A program made the position numbers and the translations under genes. Source: an uncultured Lachnospiraceae bacterium (GTDB lineage: Bacteria; Bacillota; Clostridia; Lachnospirales; Lachnospiraceae). Taken from it: a DNA stretch of 49,327 nucleotides. The stretch's first letter is position 1, and the number at the start of each line of letters is the position of its first letter. A model generated the notes under the pieces. It was given only the letters and a program-made list of their open reading frames with translations, was not told the DNA's origin and did no database searches. The stretch is from contig CACZBZ010000007.1 in assembly GCA_902779505.1 (NCBI GenBank), forward strand, positions 1 to 49,327, written 5' to 3'. Of the stretch, positions 9,249-17,249 are shown one piece after another.

Positions 9249-9274
9249 CAAATATTTTTTCAGAAGCTTCCTTT

Positions 9275-10126
9275 TTAGAACCTTTGCTTCGTGAACTGCT
9301 TTGGAGTAATTCCTTTATACTTGTGGAATGTTTTAATAAAATAACTTTCATCACTAAAACCACAAGAAATAGCGACTTCTTTAATAGACGCATTCTTGGT
9401 GGACAGCATCTCGCAGGCACATTCGATACGATAGTAGTTGAGGTAATCGATGGGAGTACGCTCCGTCATGCTTCTGAAATACCGGCAGAAGTATTTGGGA
9501 TTCATTCCGGCGATTTTTGCCAGATTGTCCAGAGTGATGCTGCTTGAATAATTCTCGGAAATGTAGCCGAGAACATTCTTGATGGAATCAAGTCGCTCCG
9601 AGGTCAGATCGTCAGAGAGGATCTCTTTGTATAACTTTTCTTCTATAATTGTTCCGATAAGCATATAGAGATAAGCCTGGGTCATGAATTCATACCCCGG
9701 CTTTTTTTCGGATAAAGAAAGACACAGGGCCTCCGCAATCTCAGGAATCCTGTCGCTCTTCTCAGATAAAAGCGTATTGACCTTAATCTTGTGATTCATG
9801 ATGTTGTAAATGGTATTGTAGCAGGCATGATTGTCCTTCATGAGCATGCCCAGATCGAATACCACACAGTCGTAGACACAGTTCTCCGGGTTGCCACCGT
9901 GAAGAATACCGTCCGGTATAAAGATCACATCTCCGGCTTGATATTCCTTGGTCTCATTGCCCAGAGTCAGGTGAAAAGATCCTTCAAGAATGCGCATAAT
10001 TTCATACTCCGGGTGCCAGTGATATGTCATGTAATACCTTGGACTCAACTTGGTCTGATGGTAGTAAGCTATAGGAAAATTAAAGGTTCCTTGGGTTCTT
10101 CTTTCTTTGTAATCTATGTATCTCAT
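9275..10126 (-). CDS. AraC-family regulator with N-terminal cupin domain
   Basis: A 283-residue transcription factor. The N-terminal half has a sugar-sensing cupin fold (YHWHPEYEIMRILEGSF, then YQAGDVIFIPDGILHGG). The C-terminal 100 residues hold the double helix-turn-helix of AraC/XylS regulators (ITLDNLAKIAGMNPKYFCRYF and IKEVAISCGFSDESYFIKTF). Its start is supported by GGAGG and AAAGG upstream on the minus strand. It is divergent from fucI with 224 bases between the two coding starts, so it is a good candidate to activate the fucose genes together with or against the LacI protein encoded next to them. The ligand is probably a sugar but cannot be read directly. Confidence 0.9.
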   Translation of the reverse strand: MRYIDYKERRTQGTFNFPIAYYHQTKLSPRYYMTYHWHPEYEIMRILEGSFHLTLGNETKEYQAGDVIFIPDGILHGGNPENCVYDCVVFDLGMLMKDNHACYNTIYNIMNHKIKVNTLLSEKSDRIPEIAEALCLSLSEKKPGYEFMTQAYLYMLIGTIIEEKLYKEILSDDLTSERLDSIKNVLGYISENYSSSITLDNLAKIAGMNPKYFCRYFRSMTERTPIDYLNYYRIECACEMLSTKNASIKEVAISCGFSDESYFIKTFHKYKGITPKQFTKQRF

Positions 10127-10194
10127 CCTTTATCATCCTCCGTATGGAAAACAAACAAGTGAATATCGTCACATTTTTTTATAGTATAACACTT

Positions 10195-10224
10195 TGATTT
10201 TGTATTGCCTAGTTATAAGATAAT
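10195..10224 (+). promoter_or_regulatory. Probable fucI promoter
   Basis: TTGATT (10195-10200), 16 bases, then TAAGAT (10217-10222) form a weak sigma-A promoter just upstream of the first LacI-type operator, which would cover the start of transcription. A weak promoter suits an activator-dependent gene next to an AraC regulator. Confidence 0.4.
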
Positions 10225-10236
10225 AGTGGAATGAGG

Positions 10237-10248
10237 CGTAACGTTTCG
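10237..10248. promoter_or_regulatory. LacI-type operator 1 of fucI
   Basis: CGTAACGTTTCG matches the palindrome CGAAACGTTTCG at 11 of 12 positions and lies about 15-25 bases after the putative -10 element. Confidence 0.75.
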
Positions 10249-10280
10249 TCTAGTTTGAAACACCTTCCCATGTATACCTG

Positions 10281-10292
10281 CGGAACGTTGCG
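10281..10292. promoter_or_regulatory. Second operator-like site of fucI
   Basis: CGGAACGTTGCG matches the consensus palindrome at 10 of 12 positions and keeps its own symmetry at the centre. It is 44 bases from the first site, about four helical turns, so cooperative binding is plausible. Confidence 0.5.
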
Positions 10293-10350
10293 TAACTCAC
10301 GAAAAAAGAAATTAATTAACGGCATTATAAATATAAGGAGGTTATATTGT

Positions 10351-12159
10351 ATGGCAAAGAACAGATACATCGGTGAATATCCCGTAATCGGCATCAGACC
10401 TATCATTGACGGAAGAAGAGGACCCCTTAAGGTCCGTGAATCTCTCGAGGATCAGACAATGAATATGGCTAAGGCTGCCAAGAAGCTTTTTGAGGACAAC
10501 CTCAAATACTCTAACGGCGAGCCTGTTAAAGTAGTAATAGCTGACACTACTATAGGACGAGTAGCGGAATCGGCTGCTTGTGAAGCAAAGTTCCGTAAGG
10601 AAGGCGTGGCAATAACACTCAGTGTTACACCCTGCTGGTGCTACGGTTCGGAAACAATGGATATGAATCCTCTTACCATCAAAGGCGTATGGGGACTCAA
10701 CGCAACAGAGAGACCCGGTGCTGTGTATCTTGCATCCGTGCTTGCTACATATGCTCAGAAGGGACTTCCCGCATTCGGTATTTACGGAAAAGATGTTCAG
10801 GATGCTGACGACGAGACAATCCCCGAGGATGTTAAGACAAAGCTCTTAAGATTCGGACGTGCTGCCGTAGCTGCAGCCAGCATGAGAGACAAGTCTTATC
10901 TCCAGATCGGATCTCAGTGCATGGGTATCGGCGGATCAATCATCAATCAGGATTTCTTCGAAGAATATCTCGGCATGAGAGTTGAGTCCGTTGATGAAGT
11001 TGAGATTCTTCGTCGAATGGAAGAACATATATACAATGAAGACGAATTCCAGAAGGCTCTTGCATGGATTAAGAAATATGCAAAGCAGGGCTTCGATAAG
11101 AACCCCGACTGGATTCAGAAATCAGACGAGCAGAAGGAAAAGGATTGGGAGTTCACAGCTAAGATGGCTGTTATTATCGAAGACCTCTATCAGGGCAATC
11201 CCAATCTTCCCGAAGGATGCGAAGAGGAATCTGTGGGACACAACGCAATCTGCGGTGGTTTCCAGGGTCAGAGACAGTGGACGGATCACTGGCCGAACTG
11301 TGACTTCCCTGAAGCAATCCTTAATACATCATTTGACTGGAACGGAGCAAGAGAGCCTTTCATACTTGCAACAGAGAACGATACACTTAACGGCGTATCA
11401 ATGCTGTTCATGAAGCTTCTTACCAACAGAGCTCAGATGTTTGCAGATGTACGTACATACTGGAGCGGAGCATCCGTTAAGAGAGTAACGGGATATGACA
11501 TTGAAGGACATGCAAAGGACGCTGACGGATTCATTCATCTGATCAATTCGGGTTCATGCTGTTTGGATGCCTGCGGTGAAGTAAAAGACGAAAAGGGTAA
11601 CGCCATAATGAAAGAGTGGTATGACGTTACCGAAAAAGATATCGAGACTATGATGGGAGCAACCACATGGAATCCTGCAGACAACGGATACTTCCGTGGT
11701 GCCGGATATTCATGCAGATTCCTTACAAGAGCAGAGATGCCGGCTACAATGATCAGACTCAATCTTGTTAAGAATCTCGGCCCTGTTCTTCAGATTGTTG
11801 AAGGATGGACAGTTAACCTTCCCGATGAAGTATCAGACGTATTGTGGAAGAGAACAGACTACACATGGCCTTGTACATGGTTTGCACCTCGTACAGACGG
11901 CAAGGAAGGTTCTCCTTTCAAGACAGCTTACGATGTAATGAACAATTGGGGCGCTAACCACGGCGCAATTTCATATGGACATATAGGCGCCGATCTTATC
12001 ACAATGGCTTCTATGCTTCGAATTCCCGTATGTATGCACAACGTACCTCTCGATGATATTTATCGTCCTGCTGCTTGGAATGCTTTCGGAACTGACAAGG
12101 AAGCAGCTGACTACAGAGCATGCGAAGCTTATGGTCCTCTTTATAAGACAATAAGATAA
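10351..12159 (+). CDS. fucI: L-fucose isomerase
   Basis: A 602-residue cytosolic aldose-ketose isomerase converting L-fucose to L-fuculose (the family also accepts D-arabinose). The start ATG 10351 has a perfect AAGGAGG at 10335-10341. Diagnostic stretches are [14 protein letters not shown], the metal-site regions around [14 protein letters not shown] and LNTSFDWNG, and the C-terminal [20 protein letters not shown]. The length is normal for FucI. It stands alone between its own operators and a terminator, divergent from the AraC gene and followed by the LacI gene. It supplies L-fuculose to the kinase at 24183 and the aldolase at 28850, 13-18 kb downstream. Confidence 0.97.
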   Translation: MAKNRYIGEYPVIGIRPIIDGRRGPLKVRESLEDQTMNMAKAAKKLFEDNLKYSNGEPVKVVIADTTIGRVAESAACEAKFRKEGVAITLSVTPCWCYGSETMDMNPLTIKGVWGLNATERPGAVYLASVLATYAQKGLPAFGIYGKDVQDADDETIPEDVKTKLLRFGRAAVAAASMRDKSYLQIGSQCMGIGGSIINQDFFEEYLGMRVESVDEVEILRRMEEHIYNEDEFQKALAWIKKYAKQGFDKNPDWIQKSDEQKEKDWEFTAKMAVIIEDLYQGNPNLPEGCEEESVGHNAICGGFQGQRQWTDHWPNCDFPEAILNTSFDWNGAREPFILATENDTLNGVSMLFMKLLTNRAQMFADVRTYWSGASVKRVTGYDIEGHAKDADGFIHLINSGSCCLDACGEVKDEKGNAIMKEWYDVTEKDIETMMGATTWNPADNGYFRGAGYSCRFLTRAEMPATMIRLNLVKNLGPVLQIVEGWTVNLPDEVSDVLWKRTDYTWPCTWFAPRTDGKEGSPFKTAYDVMNNWGANHGAISYGHIGADLITMASMLRIPVCMHNVPLDDIYRPAAWNAFGTDKEAADYRACEAYGPLYKTIR

Positions 12160-12188
12160 ATAATCCTATAATCACTGATGACGGGTAC

Positions 12189-12213
12189 GCCGGAAGTGTT
12201 GAATGCTTCCGGC
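12189..12213 (+). terminator. fucI terminator whose loop carries the next -35
   Basis: CGCCGGAAG and CTTCCGGCG form a 9-bp stem, followed by TATTTG, a short weak U-tract. The 7-base loop holds TTGAAT (12199-12204) in part, which is also the -35 of the lacI-type gene. Confidence 0.65.
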
Positions 12214-12227
12214 GTATTTGATATAAT
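12199..12227 (+). promoter_or_regulatory. Promoter of the LacI-type regulator
   Basis: TTGAAT (12199-12204), 17 bases, TATAAT (12222-12227). The operator at 12233-12244 overlaps the start of transcription, so the regulator should repress itself. Confidence 0.75.
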
Positions 12228-12232
12228 GATAA

Positions 12233-12244
12233 CGAAACGTTTCG
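12233..12244. promoter_or_regulatory. LacI-type operator, perfect copy (autoregulation)
   Basis: CGAAACGTTTCG is a perfect 12-bp palindrome 5 bases after the -10 of the regulator gene. Confidence 0.85.
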
Positions 12245-12284
12245 CAAGGAACGTAGATTTATGAGAGGGAATGGAACATAGGAA

Positions 12285-13283
12285 ATGCCAGCAACAATTA
12301 GGGACATTAAGAAACAGACGGGATTGTCGCTTGCGACGATTTCCAAGTATCTTAACGGAGGAAATGTATTACCGGAGAATAAGGTAAAAATTGAAGCTGC
12401 GATTAAGGACCTTCATTACGAAGTCAATGAGATCGCAAGAGGACTTGTCACCAACAAGACCAGGACTGTGGGAATACTTGTCTACAGTATAGAGAGCCCA
12501 TTCAGTGGACTGATACTCACCCATGTTGGAACAGCACTCAGAAAACACGGATACGGAATGCTTATCGCGGATTCATGCAATGATGAAGAGATAGAAGCAG
12601 CTAATGTTAAGTATTTGATCAGTAAAAAGGTCGACGGAATAATCGTTATTCCGGTTGCCTCAAAAGGTGATTTTCTTCTTCCTGCCAAAAATGCGGGAAT
12701 ACCGATAGTATTGCTTGACCGATCTTTGACGGATGCACAGTATGACTGCGTAAGAATCGACAACAGAAAGTCGGCCAATTATGCAATGAAGGAACTGTTA
12801 AATAAGAATCATAAAAAGATTGCGGTTATAGCGTCTGAAAAAGAATATACCGGACGTGAAAGATATAACGGATTCATGGATGCGATGAGAGATGCCGGAC
12901 TTGATGTTCCGAAAGAATATCAGGTAAGAGGAACCCATTCCATTGCCAGCGGCTACAACGGTATGAAGCAGCTGCTTGCACTGAAGGATAAACCTACGGC
13001 TGTATTCATGAGTAATTACGAGATTACCCTCGGAGCCATGCTTGCCATCAACGAACTTGGCTACAAGTCTCCGGATGACATATCACTTGTGGGATTCGAT
13101 GATCAGATTATCTTTCATATATTAAAGCCACAGGTGTACATGATTGAACAGCCTCTTCAGGAGATGGGAGAGAAAGCGGTTGATATGCTTATGAAGCGTG
13201 TTACGGATGGATCTCTTGACAATCCTGTGGAGATAGCACTCGCTACCAGGATGGTACAGGGTAATTCAATTAAAGAAATGTAG
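12285..13283 (+). CDS. LacI-family transcriptional repressor of the sugar regulon
   Basis: A 332-residue regulator. Residues 3-25 (TIRDIKKQTGLSLATISKYLNG) are the LacI helix-turn-helix, followed by the hinge helix NEIARGLVTNKT and a periplasmic-binding-protein-like effector domain (VGILVYSIESPFSG through VSLVGFDDQ). The start ATG 12285 has only a modest AGGA-type ribosome site. Copies of its presumed operator lie before itself, fucI, the FGGY kinase operon and the ABC transporter operon, so it is the best candidate for the master repressor of this regulon. The effector is likely one of the transported sugars or an early phosphorylated intermediate. The operator assignment is by position and symmetry, not by any binding data. 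Confidence 0.92.
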   Translation: MPATIRDIKKQTGLSLATISKYLNGGNVLPENKVKIEAAIKDLHYEVNEIARGLVTNKTRTVGILVYSIESPFSGLILTHVGTALRKHGYGMLIADSCNDEEIEAANVKYLISKKVDGIIVIPVASKGDFLLPAKNAGIPIVLLDRSLTDAQYDCVRIDNRKSANYAMKELLNKNHKKIAVIASEKEYTGRERYNGFMDAMRDAGLDVPKEYQVRGTHSIASGYNGMKQLLALKDKPTAVFMSNYEITLGAMLAINELGYKSPDDISLVGFDDQIIFHILKPQVYMIEQPLQEMGEKAVDMLMKRVTDGSLDNPVEIALATRMVQGNSIKEM

Positions 13284-13291
13284 ACTGATAA

Positions 13292-13327
13292 AATTGCCCA
13301 ATTTTAAGTCTTTAAAATTGGGCAATT
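13292..13327. terminator. Perfect 16-bp hairpin after the LacI gene
   Basis: AATTGCCCAATTTTAA pairs without mismatch with TTAAAATTGGGCAATT around a 4-base loop, 8 bases after the stop codon. The tail ATAACG is not U-rich, so it may protect the mRNA end or terminate weakly. Confidence 0.6.
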
Positions 13328-13341
13328 ATAACGAAAGTTAA

Positions 13342-13353
13342 CGAAACGGTTCA
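13342..13353. promoter_or_regulatory. Operator-like site upstream of the kinase operon promoter
   Basis: CGAAACGGTTCA matches the operator consensus at 10 of 12 positions and ends 18 bases before the -35 element. Confidence 0.55.
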
Positions 13354-13370
13354 CTTTTTCAAAAAAAGTG

Positions 13371-13399
13371 TTGACTTCAATAATATTGGTAAATATAAT
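13371..13399 (+). promoter_or_regulatory. Promoter of the kinase/dehydrogenase operon
   Basis: TTGACT (13371-13376), 17 bases, TATAAT (13394-13399): a near-consensus sigma-A promoter. The leader from here to the ATG is about 165 bases long and carries two more operators. Confidence 0.8.
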
Positions 13400-13444
13400 G
13401 AGCATAAGGGTAGAAAATATCTCCCTAATTTTTATAGGGTAGAG

Positions 13445-13456
13445 CGAAACGTTACG
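13445..13456. promoter_or_regulatory. LacI-type operator in the leader of the kinase operon
   Basis: CGAAACGTTACG matches at 11 of 12 positions, about 40 bases after the start of transcription. Confidence 0.75.
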
Positions 13457-13533
13457 CCCTAAAGACTGATCAATATTTCAATAAATACTATTTGTGTAGG
13501 GGCAAAAAGGATAACCCTAATTTTTTATGCCTC

Positions 13534-13553
13534 AGAGCGAAACGTTTCGCTCT
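13534..13553. promoter_or_regulatory. LacI-type operator, 20-bp perfect palindrome
   Basis: AGAGCGAAACGTTTCGCTCT is a perfect 20-bp palindrome with the consensus core at 13538-13549. It ends 7 bases before the ribosome site of the kinase gene, so it could also fold in the mRNA. Confidence 0.85.
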
Positions 13554-13569
13554 AAAAAGCGGAGGATTG

Positions 13570-15057
13570 ATGAGCAAGGAACTTTTACTTGGAATAGATA
13601 TAGGAACATCTGCATGCAAGGTCGCAGTTTTTGATGTAAGCGGCAAGGTTCTGGCACAGGCCAACAGACCTTACAAAGTATATTATCCCCACAGCGGATG
13701 GGCAGAGCAGGATCCGGATGAATGGTGGGATGCAATCTGCCTGGGAATTAAAGATGTTCTTTCGGAAGACAATATATCTGCTGATGATATAGCAGGTATC
13801 GGAGTGGATGGACAGAGCTGGTCAGCCATTCCCGTTGATAAGGACGGCAAGGTTCTTGACAGAACACCCATATGGATGGACACAAGAGCCAGAGATATAT
13901 GCGACAGAGTTAAGGAAAAGGTCGGTGAAGACAGGATATTTGATATTGCCGGCAATGACTTCCTTCCTTCTTACACAACACCCAAGATGATTTGGTTTAA
14001 GGAAGAGAAGCCGGAGGTATTTAAAAAGACCGACAAATTCCTTCAGTCAAACAGTTACATAGTATACAGACTTACAGGCGAGATGAGCCAGGACATGAGT
14101 CAGGGCTACGGAGTTCACTTCTTTGATATGAAGAAACTGAACTATGACGAGACTCTAGCCGAAGAACTTGGATTGGATATCAATCTATTACCCTCTATAT
14201 ACAACTGTGATCAGGTAGTTGGTGCCATCACCCCTGCAGCGGCATCAGCTACCGGCCTTCGGGTTGGAACTCCCGTAGTTGCCGGAGGACTGGATGCAGC
14301 CTGCGGAACACTGGGAGCAGGAGTATATAAAGTTGGTCAGACGCAGGAACAGGGCGGACAGGCAGGTGGAATGAGCATTTGTACCGATCACGCCCTTGCA
14401 CATAAGAAACTAATCCTTAGTCCTCATGTTGTTCCGGGTAAGTGGCTGCTTCAGGGAGGAACAGTAGGCGGTGGCGGAACCCTCAAATGGTTCAAGCAGG
14501 AATTCGGCAAAGATATTTCTTTTGACGATCTCACTGCTGAAGCTGAAAAGGTCGCTCCCGGATCAAACGGAGTTGTATTCCTTCCTTATATGTCAGGCGA
14601 GAGATCACCCATATGGGATCCGGATGCAAAAGGAGTCTTCTACGGACTGTCTTTCGACAAGACAAGAGGCCATATGATACGAGCTCTGCTGGAAGGTGTT
14701 GCTTATTCACTTAAGCACAATCTTGTGACTGCAGAGGAGACAGGAGCGGAGATAGGCGTTCTCAACGCAATGGGCGGATCTGCCAATTCCCTTCTTTGGA
14801 CTCAGATCAAGGCTGACATAACCGGAAGAACCATTCAGGTACCCACATCCGATACGGCTACCACACTTGGCGCCGCAATACTTGCGGGTATAGGATGCGG
14901 ACTTTACAAGGATTACGATCAGGCCATCAGCCAGACGGTTGTTATAACCAGAGTTCAGGAACCGGATATGAAGAACCGTCAGGTATATGAAGAAGGCTTC
15001 AAACTGTACCTGGAGCTTTATAAGAATCTCAAAGGTACGTTTAAAGAATATAAGTAA
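13570..15057 (+). CDS. FGGY-family ketose kinase (xylulokinase-like)
   Basis: A 495-residue ATP-dependent sugar kinase. LLGIDIGTSACKVAVFD is the N-terminal phosphate-binding loop; GVDGQSW and GGLDAACGTLGAG are FGGY signature regions; the late stretch NAMGGSANSLLWTQIKADIT is typical of the xylulokinase branch. The ATG at 13570 has GGAGG at 13561-13565. It heads a LacI-controlled operon with an MDR dehydrogenase, an aldo-keto reductase and a GatZ/KbaZ-like protein, which suggests that it phosphorylates a ketose (D-tagatose, a xylo- or lyxo-ketose, or similar) made by the dehydrogenase. L-fuculose is less likely, because a second kinase lies next to the mutarotase. The substrate is not determined by sequence. 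Confidence 0.85.
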   Translation: MSKELLLGIDIGTSACKVAVFDVSGKVLAQANRPYKVYYPHSGWAEQDPDEWWDAICLGIKDVLSEDNISADDIAGIGVDGQSWSAIPVDKDGKVLDRTPIWMDTRARDICDRVKEKVGEDRIFDIAGNDFLPSYTTPKMIWFKEEKPEVFKKTDKFLQSNSYIVYRLTGEMSQDMSQGYGVHFFDMKKLNYDETLAEELGLDINLLPSIYNCDQVVGAITPAAASATGLRVGTPVVAGGLDAACGTLGAGVYKVGQTQEQGGQAGGMSICTDHALAHKKLILSPHVVPGKWLLQGGTVGGGGTLKWFKQEFGKDISFDDLTAEAEKVAPGSNGVVFLPYMSGERSPIWDPDAKGVFYGLSFDKTRGHMIRALLEGVAYSLKHNLVTAEETGAEIGVLNAMGGSANSLLWTQIKADITGRTIQVPTSDTATTLGAAILAGIGCGLYKDYDQAISQTVVITRVQEPDMKNRQVYEEGFKLYLELYKNLKGTFKEYK

Positions 15058-15102
15058 TTACACAATTAAATAATATTTTCACAAGAAAAGAGGAGAGAAA
15101 AA

Positions 15103-16152
15103 ATGAAAGCTGGCGTAGTACATGCTAAGAACGACATTCGTTACGAGGATATCGAGAAGCCCGTAGCGGAAGCGGGAAGAGTAGTAGTCAAGGTAAAGTA
15201 CACAGGCATATGCGGTTCGGATATTCCCCGTGTCAACGGAGATGCCTGTCACTATTTCCCAAATGTACTTGGACATGAATTTTCAGGTGTGATTGATGAA
15301 GTGGGCGAGGGCGTTACAAGCGTTAAGCCCGGGGACCACGTAGCAGGGATTCCCCTTGTTCCCTGTATGAAGTGTGAGGATTGCCAGAAGGGTAATTATT
15401 CACTTTGTAAGCATTACAGTTTTATAGGTTCGAGAGAATTCGGAAGTTTTGCGGAATATGTATCAATGCCTGAGAAGAATGTTGTAAAAATTGACAACGA
15501 TGTCAGCTTTGAGAAGGGCGCATTCTTCGAGCCTGCAACAGTTGCTCTTCACGGCCTGAGAAGACTTGATTATGTCGGCGGCAAAAACGTTGCCATCTTA
15601 GGAGGCGGAACCATAGGTCTTATGACAGCACAGTGGGCTAAGATCTTCGGAGCCAAGAGCGTAACTGTTTTCGATATTCTCGATGAAAGACTTGACCTGG
15701 CTAAGAGACTGGGATGTCACTACGGTGTTAATTCTTCAAAGCCGGATTTTATGGACAGAGTTAATGAGATTACCGAAGGAAGAGGTTTTGACTACGTATA
15801 TGAGACAGCCGGCAACACCATAACAATGAAGATGGCATTCAGGCTTGCAGCCAATAAGTCTCAGGTATGTTTCATAGGAACACCTACCAAAGATCTTACA
15901 TTCTCGGTAGAAGAATGGGAAAACATCAATCGTAAAGAGTTCTTCCTTACAGGTTCATGGATGAGTTATTCGGCACCTTTCCCGGGTGATGAGTGGAAGC
16001 TTACAGCTCATTATTTCAAGACCGGAGATCTTAAGCTTGACGATTCATTTATCTTCAAGAAGATACCTCTTTCACAGATAGATACGGCGTTTGAAATGTT
16101 CAAAACACCGGGAACTGTTAAGGGCAAGATCCTTATAGACAGTGAAAAATAA
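15103..16152 (+). CDS. Zinc-dependent polyol/sugar dehydrogenase (MDR, GatD/sorbitol-dehydrogenase-like)
   Basis: A 349-residue medium-chain dehydrogenase. Catalytic zinc ligands are visible in GICGSDIP and GHEFSG. The structural zinc lobe is complete, with four cysteines in CMKCEDCQKGNYSLC. The nucleotide-binding loop is AILGGGTIGL. Members of this subgroup oxidise galactitol-1-phosphate, sorbitol, altritol or related polyols to ketoses with NAD. The start is supported by AGAGGAGAG before ATG 15103. It is 45 bases after the kinase gene in the same operon. In this context it most likely makes the ketose on which the neighbouring kinase acts, or runs the reaction on a phosphorylated polyol; the two cannot be told apart here. 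Confidence 0.88.
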   Translation: MKAGVVHAKNDIRYEDIEKPVAEAGRVVVKVKYTGICGSDIPRVNGDACHYFPNVLGHEFSGVIDEVGEGVTSVKPGDHVAGIPLVPCMKCEDCQKGNYSLCKHYSFIGSREFGSFAEYVSMPEKNVVKIDNDVSFEKGAFFEPATVALHGLRRLDYVGGKNVAILGGGTIGLMTAQWAKIFGAKSVTVFDILDERLDLAKRLGCHYGVNSSKPDFMDRVNEITEGRGFDYVYETAGNTITMKMAFRLAANKSQVCFIGTPTKDLTFSVEEWENINRKEFFLTGSWMSYSAPFPGDEWKLTAHYFKTGDLKLDDSFIFKKIPLSQIDTAFEMFKTPGTVKGKILIDSEK

Positions 16153-16208
16153 TTGCAACTGATTACGGGGATAACCCTGACAGATTATAAAAACGGAGGA
16201 AATTTATT

Positions 16209-17225
16209 ATGGCAGTTGACGCAAAAAAGGTTCCACAGATTACTTTGAACACAGGTGACAAAGTTCCGTGTATCGGAATGGGAACATTCGGTTCCGACAG
16301 ATTTACGGCAGAGGAAGTATCCAATGCAGTAGCCGGAGCTATAAGAGCAGGATACAGAATGTTTGACTGTGCTGCTTGCTACGGCAATGAAGACCTTATC
16401 GGTAAGGTGTTCAAGGAAGCACTTGATGAAGGCGTGTGCGAACGTAAAGATTTATACATTATGACAAAAGTATGGAATGACATGCACAGAGAAGTAGAGA
16501 AGTCATGTCGCAAGTCTATAGCTGATCTTCAGTGTGACTATGTTGACCTCTTCTTTATCCACTGGCCATTCCCTAACTATCATGCACCTCATTGCGGTGT
16601 TGATTCACGTAATCCTGATTCTAAGCCTTTCTCGGTTGAGGAATTCATGGATACATACAGACAGTGTGAAGAACTGGTTCGCAAGGGACTTATCCGTCAT
16701 ATCGGTATCTCTAATATGACAATCCCTAAGCTTGAAGCAGTTATAGATAAATTTGAGATTAAGCCTGTAGCATGCGAGATGGAACTTCATCCTTGCTTCC
16801 AGCAGCAGGAACTCTTCGATTATCTTGTTGCACATGATATTCAGCCTATCGGATTCATGCCTCTCGGTTCACCTCAGAGACCTGAAAGAGATATGGAAGC
16901 AACAGATATCGCCGATATGCAGGTTCCTGAAATGCAGGAAATCGCTAAGGCTCACGGGGTTCATCCGGCACTCATCTGTCTTAAGTGGGCAGTACAGAGA
17001 GGTCAGATTCCGATCCCCTTCTCAATTCATGAAATGGAGTATGTAAGCAACCTTAATTCAACCATTACAGAACCTCTTACAGATGCTGAAATGGCTACTA
17101 TTGCAACACTTGAGAAGAATAACCGTCTTGTTAAGGGACAGGTATTCTTATGGCCGGGAGCAAACGACTGGCATGATTTATGGGATGAAGATGGTGTTAT
17201 CGTAGATTGCCCAGACGCAAAGTAA
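16209..17225 (+). CDS. Aldo-keto reductase
   Basis: A 338-residue NAD(P)H-dependent reductase with a TIM-barrel fold. The catalytic tetrad is visible: Asp and Tyr in DCAACYGNE, Lys in TKVW and His in FIHWPF. The C-terminal part carries the cofactor-binding region near PIPFSIHE, and an extra tail of about 25 residues (WPGANDWHDLWDEDG) makes it slightly longer than most bacterial AKRs. GGAGG lies just before ATG 16209. Located between a polyol dehydrogenase and a GatZ-like protein, it may reduce an aldose to the polyol that the dehydrogenase then oxidises. Reduction of lactaldehyde from fucose to 1,2-propanediol is an alternative role. Confidence 0.88.
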   Translation: MAVDAKKVPQITLNTGDKVPCIGMGTFGSDRFTAEEVSNAVAGAIRAGYRMFDCAACYGNEDLIGKVFKEALDEGVCERKDLYIMTKVWNDMHREVEKSCRKSIADLQCDYVDLFFIHWPFPNYHAPHCGVDSRNPDSKPFSVEEFMDTYRQCEELVRKGLIRHIGISNMTIPKLEAVIDKFEIKPVACEMELHPCFQQQELFDYLVAHDIQPIGFMPLGSPQRPERDMEATDIADMQVPEMQEIAKAHGVHPALICLKWAVQRGQIPIPFSIHEMEYVSNLNSTITEPLTDAEMATIATLEKNNRLVKGQVFLWPGANDWHDLWDEDGVIVDCPDAK

Positions 17226-17249
17226 ATCAAGAGGAGGAAACAGATTAAC

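Noticed and set aside
10231-10350. Longer fucI start giving 40 more residues
   Set aside because: The extension runs through both operators and has no ribosome site; ATG 10351 has AAGGAGG and fits the FucI family.
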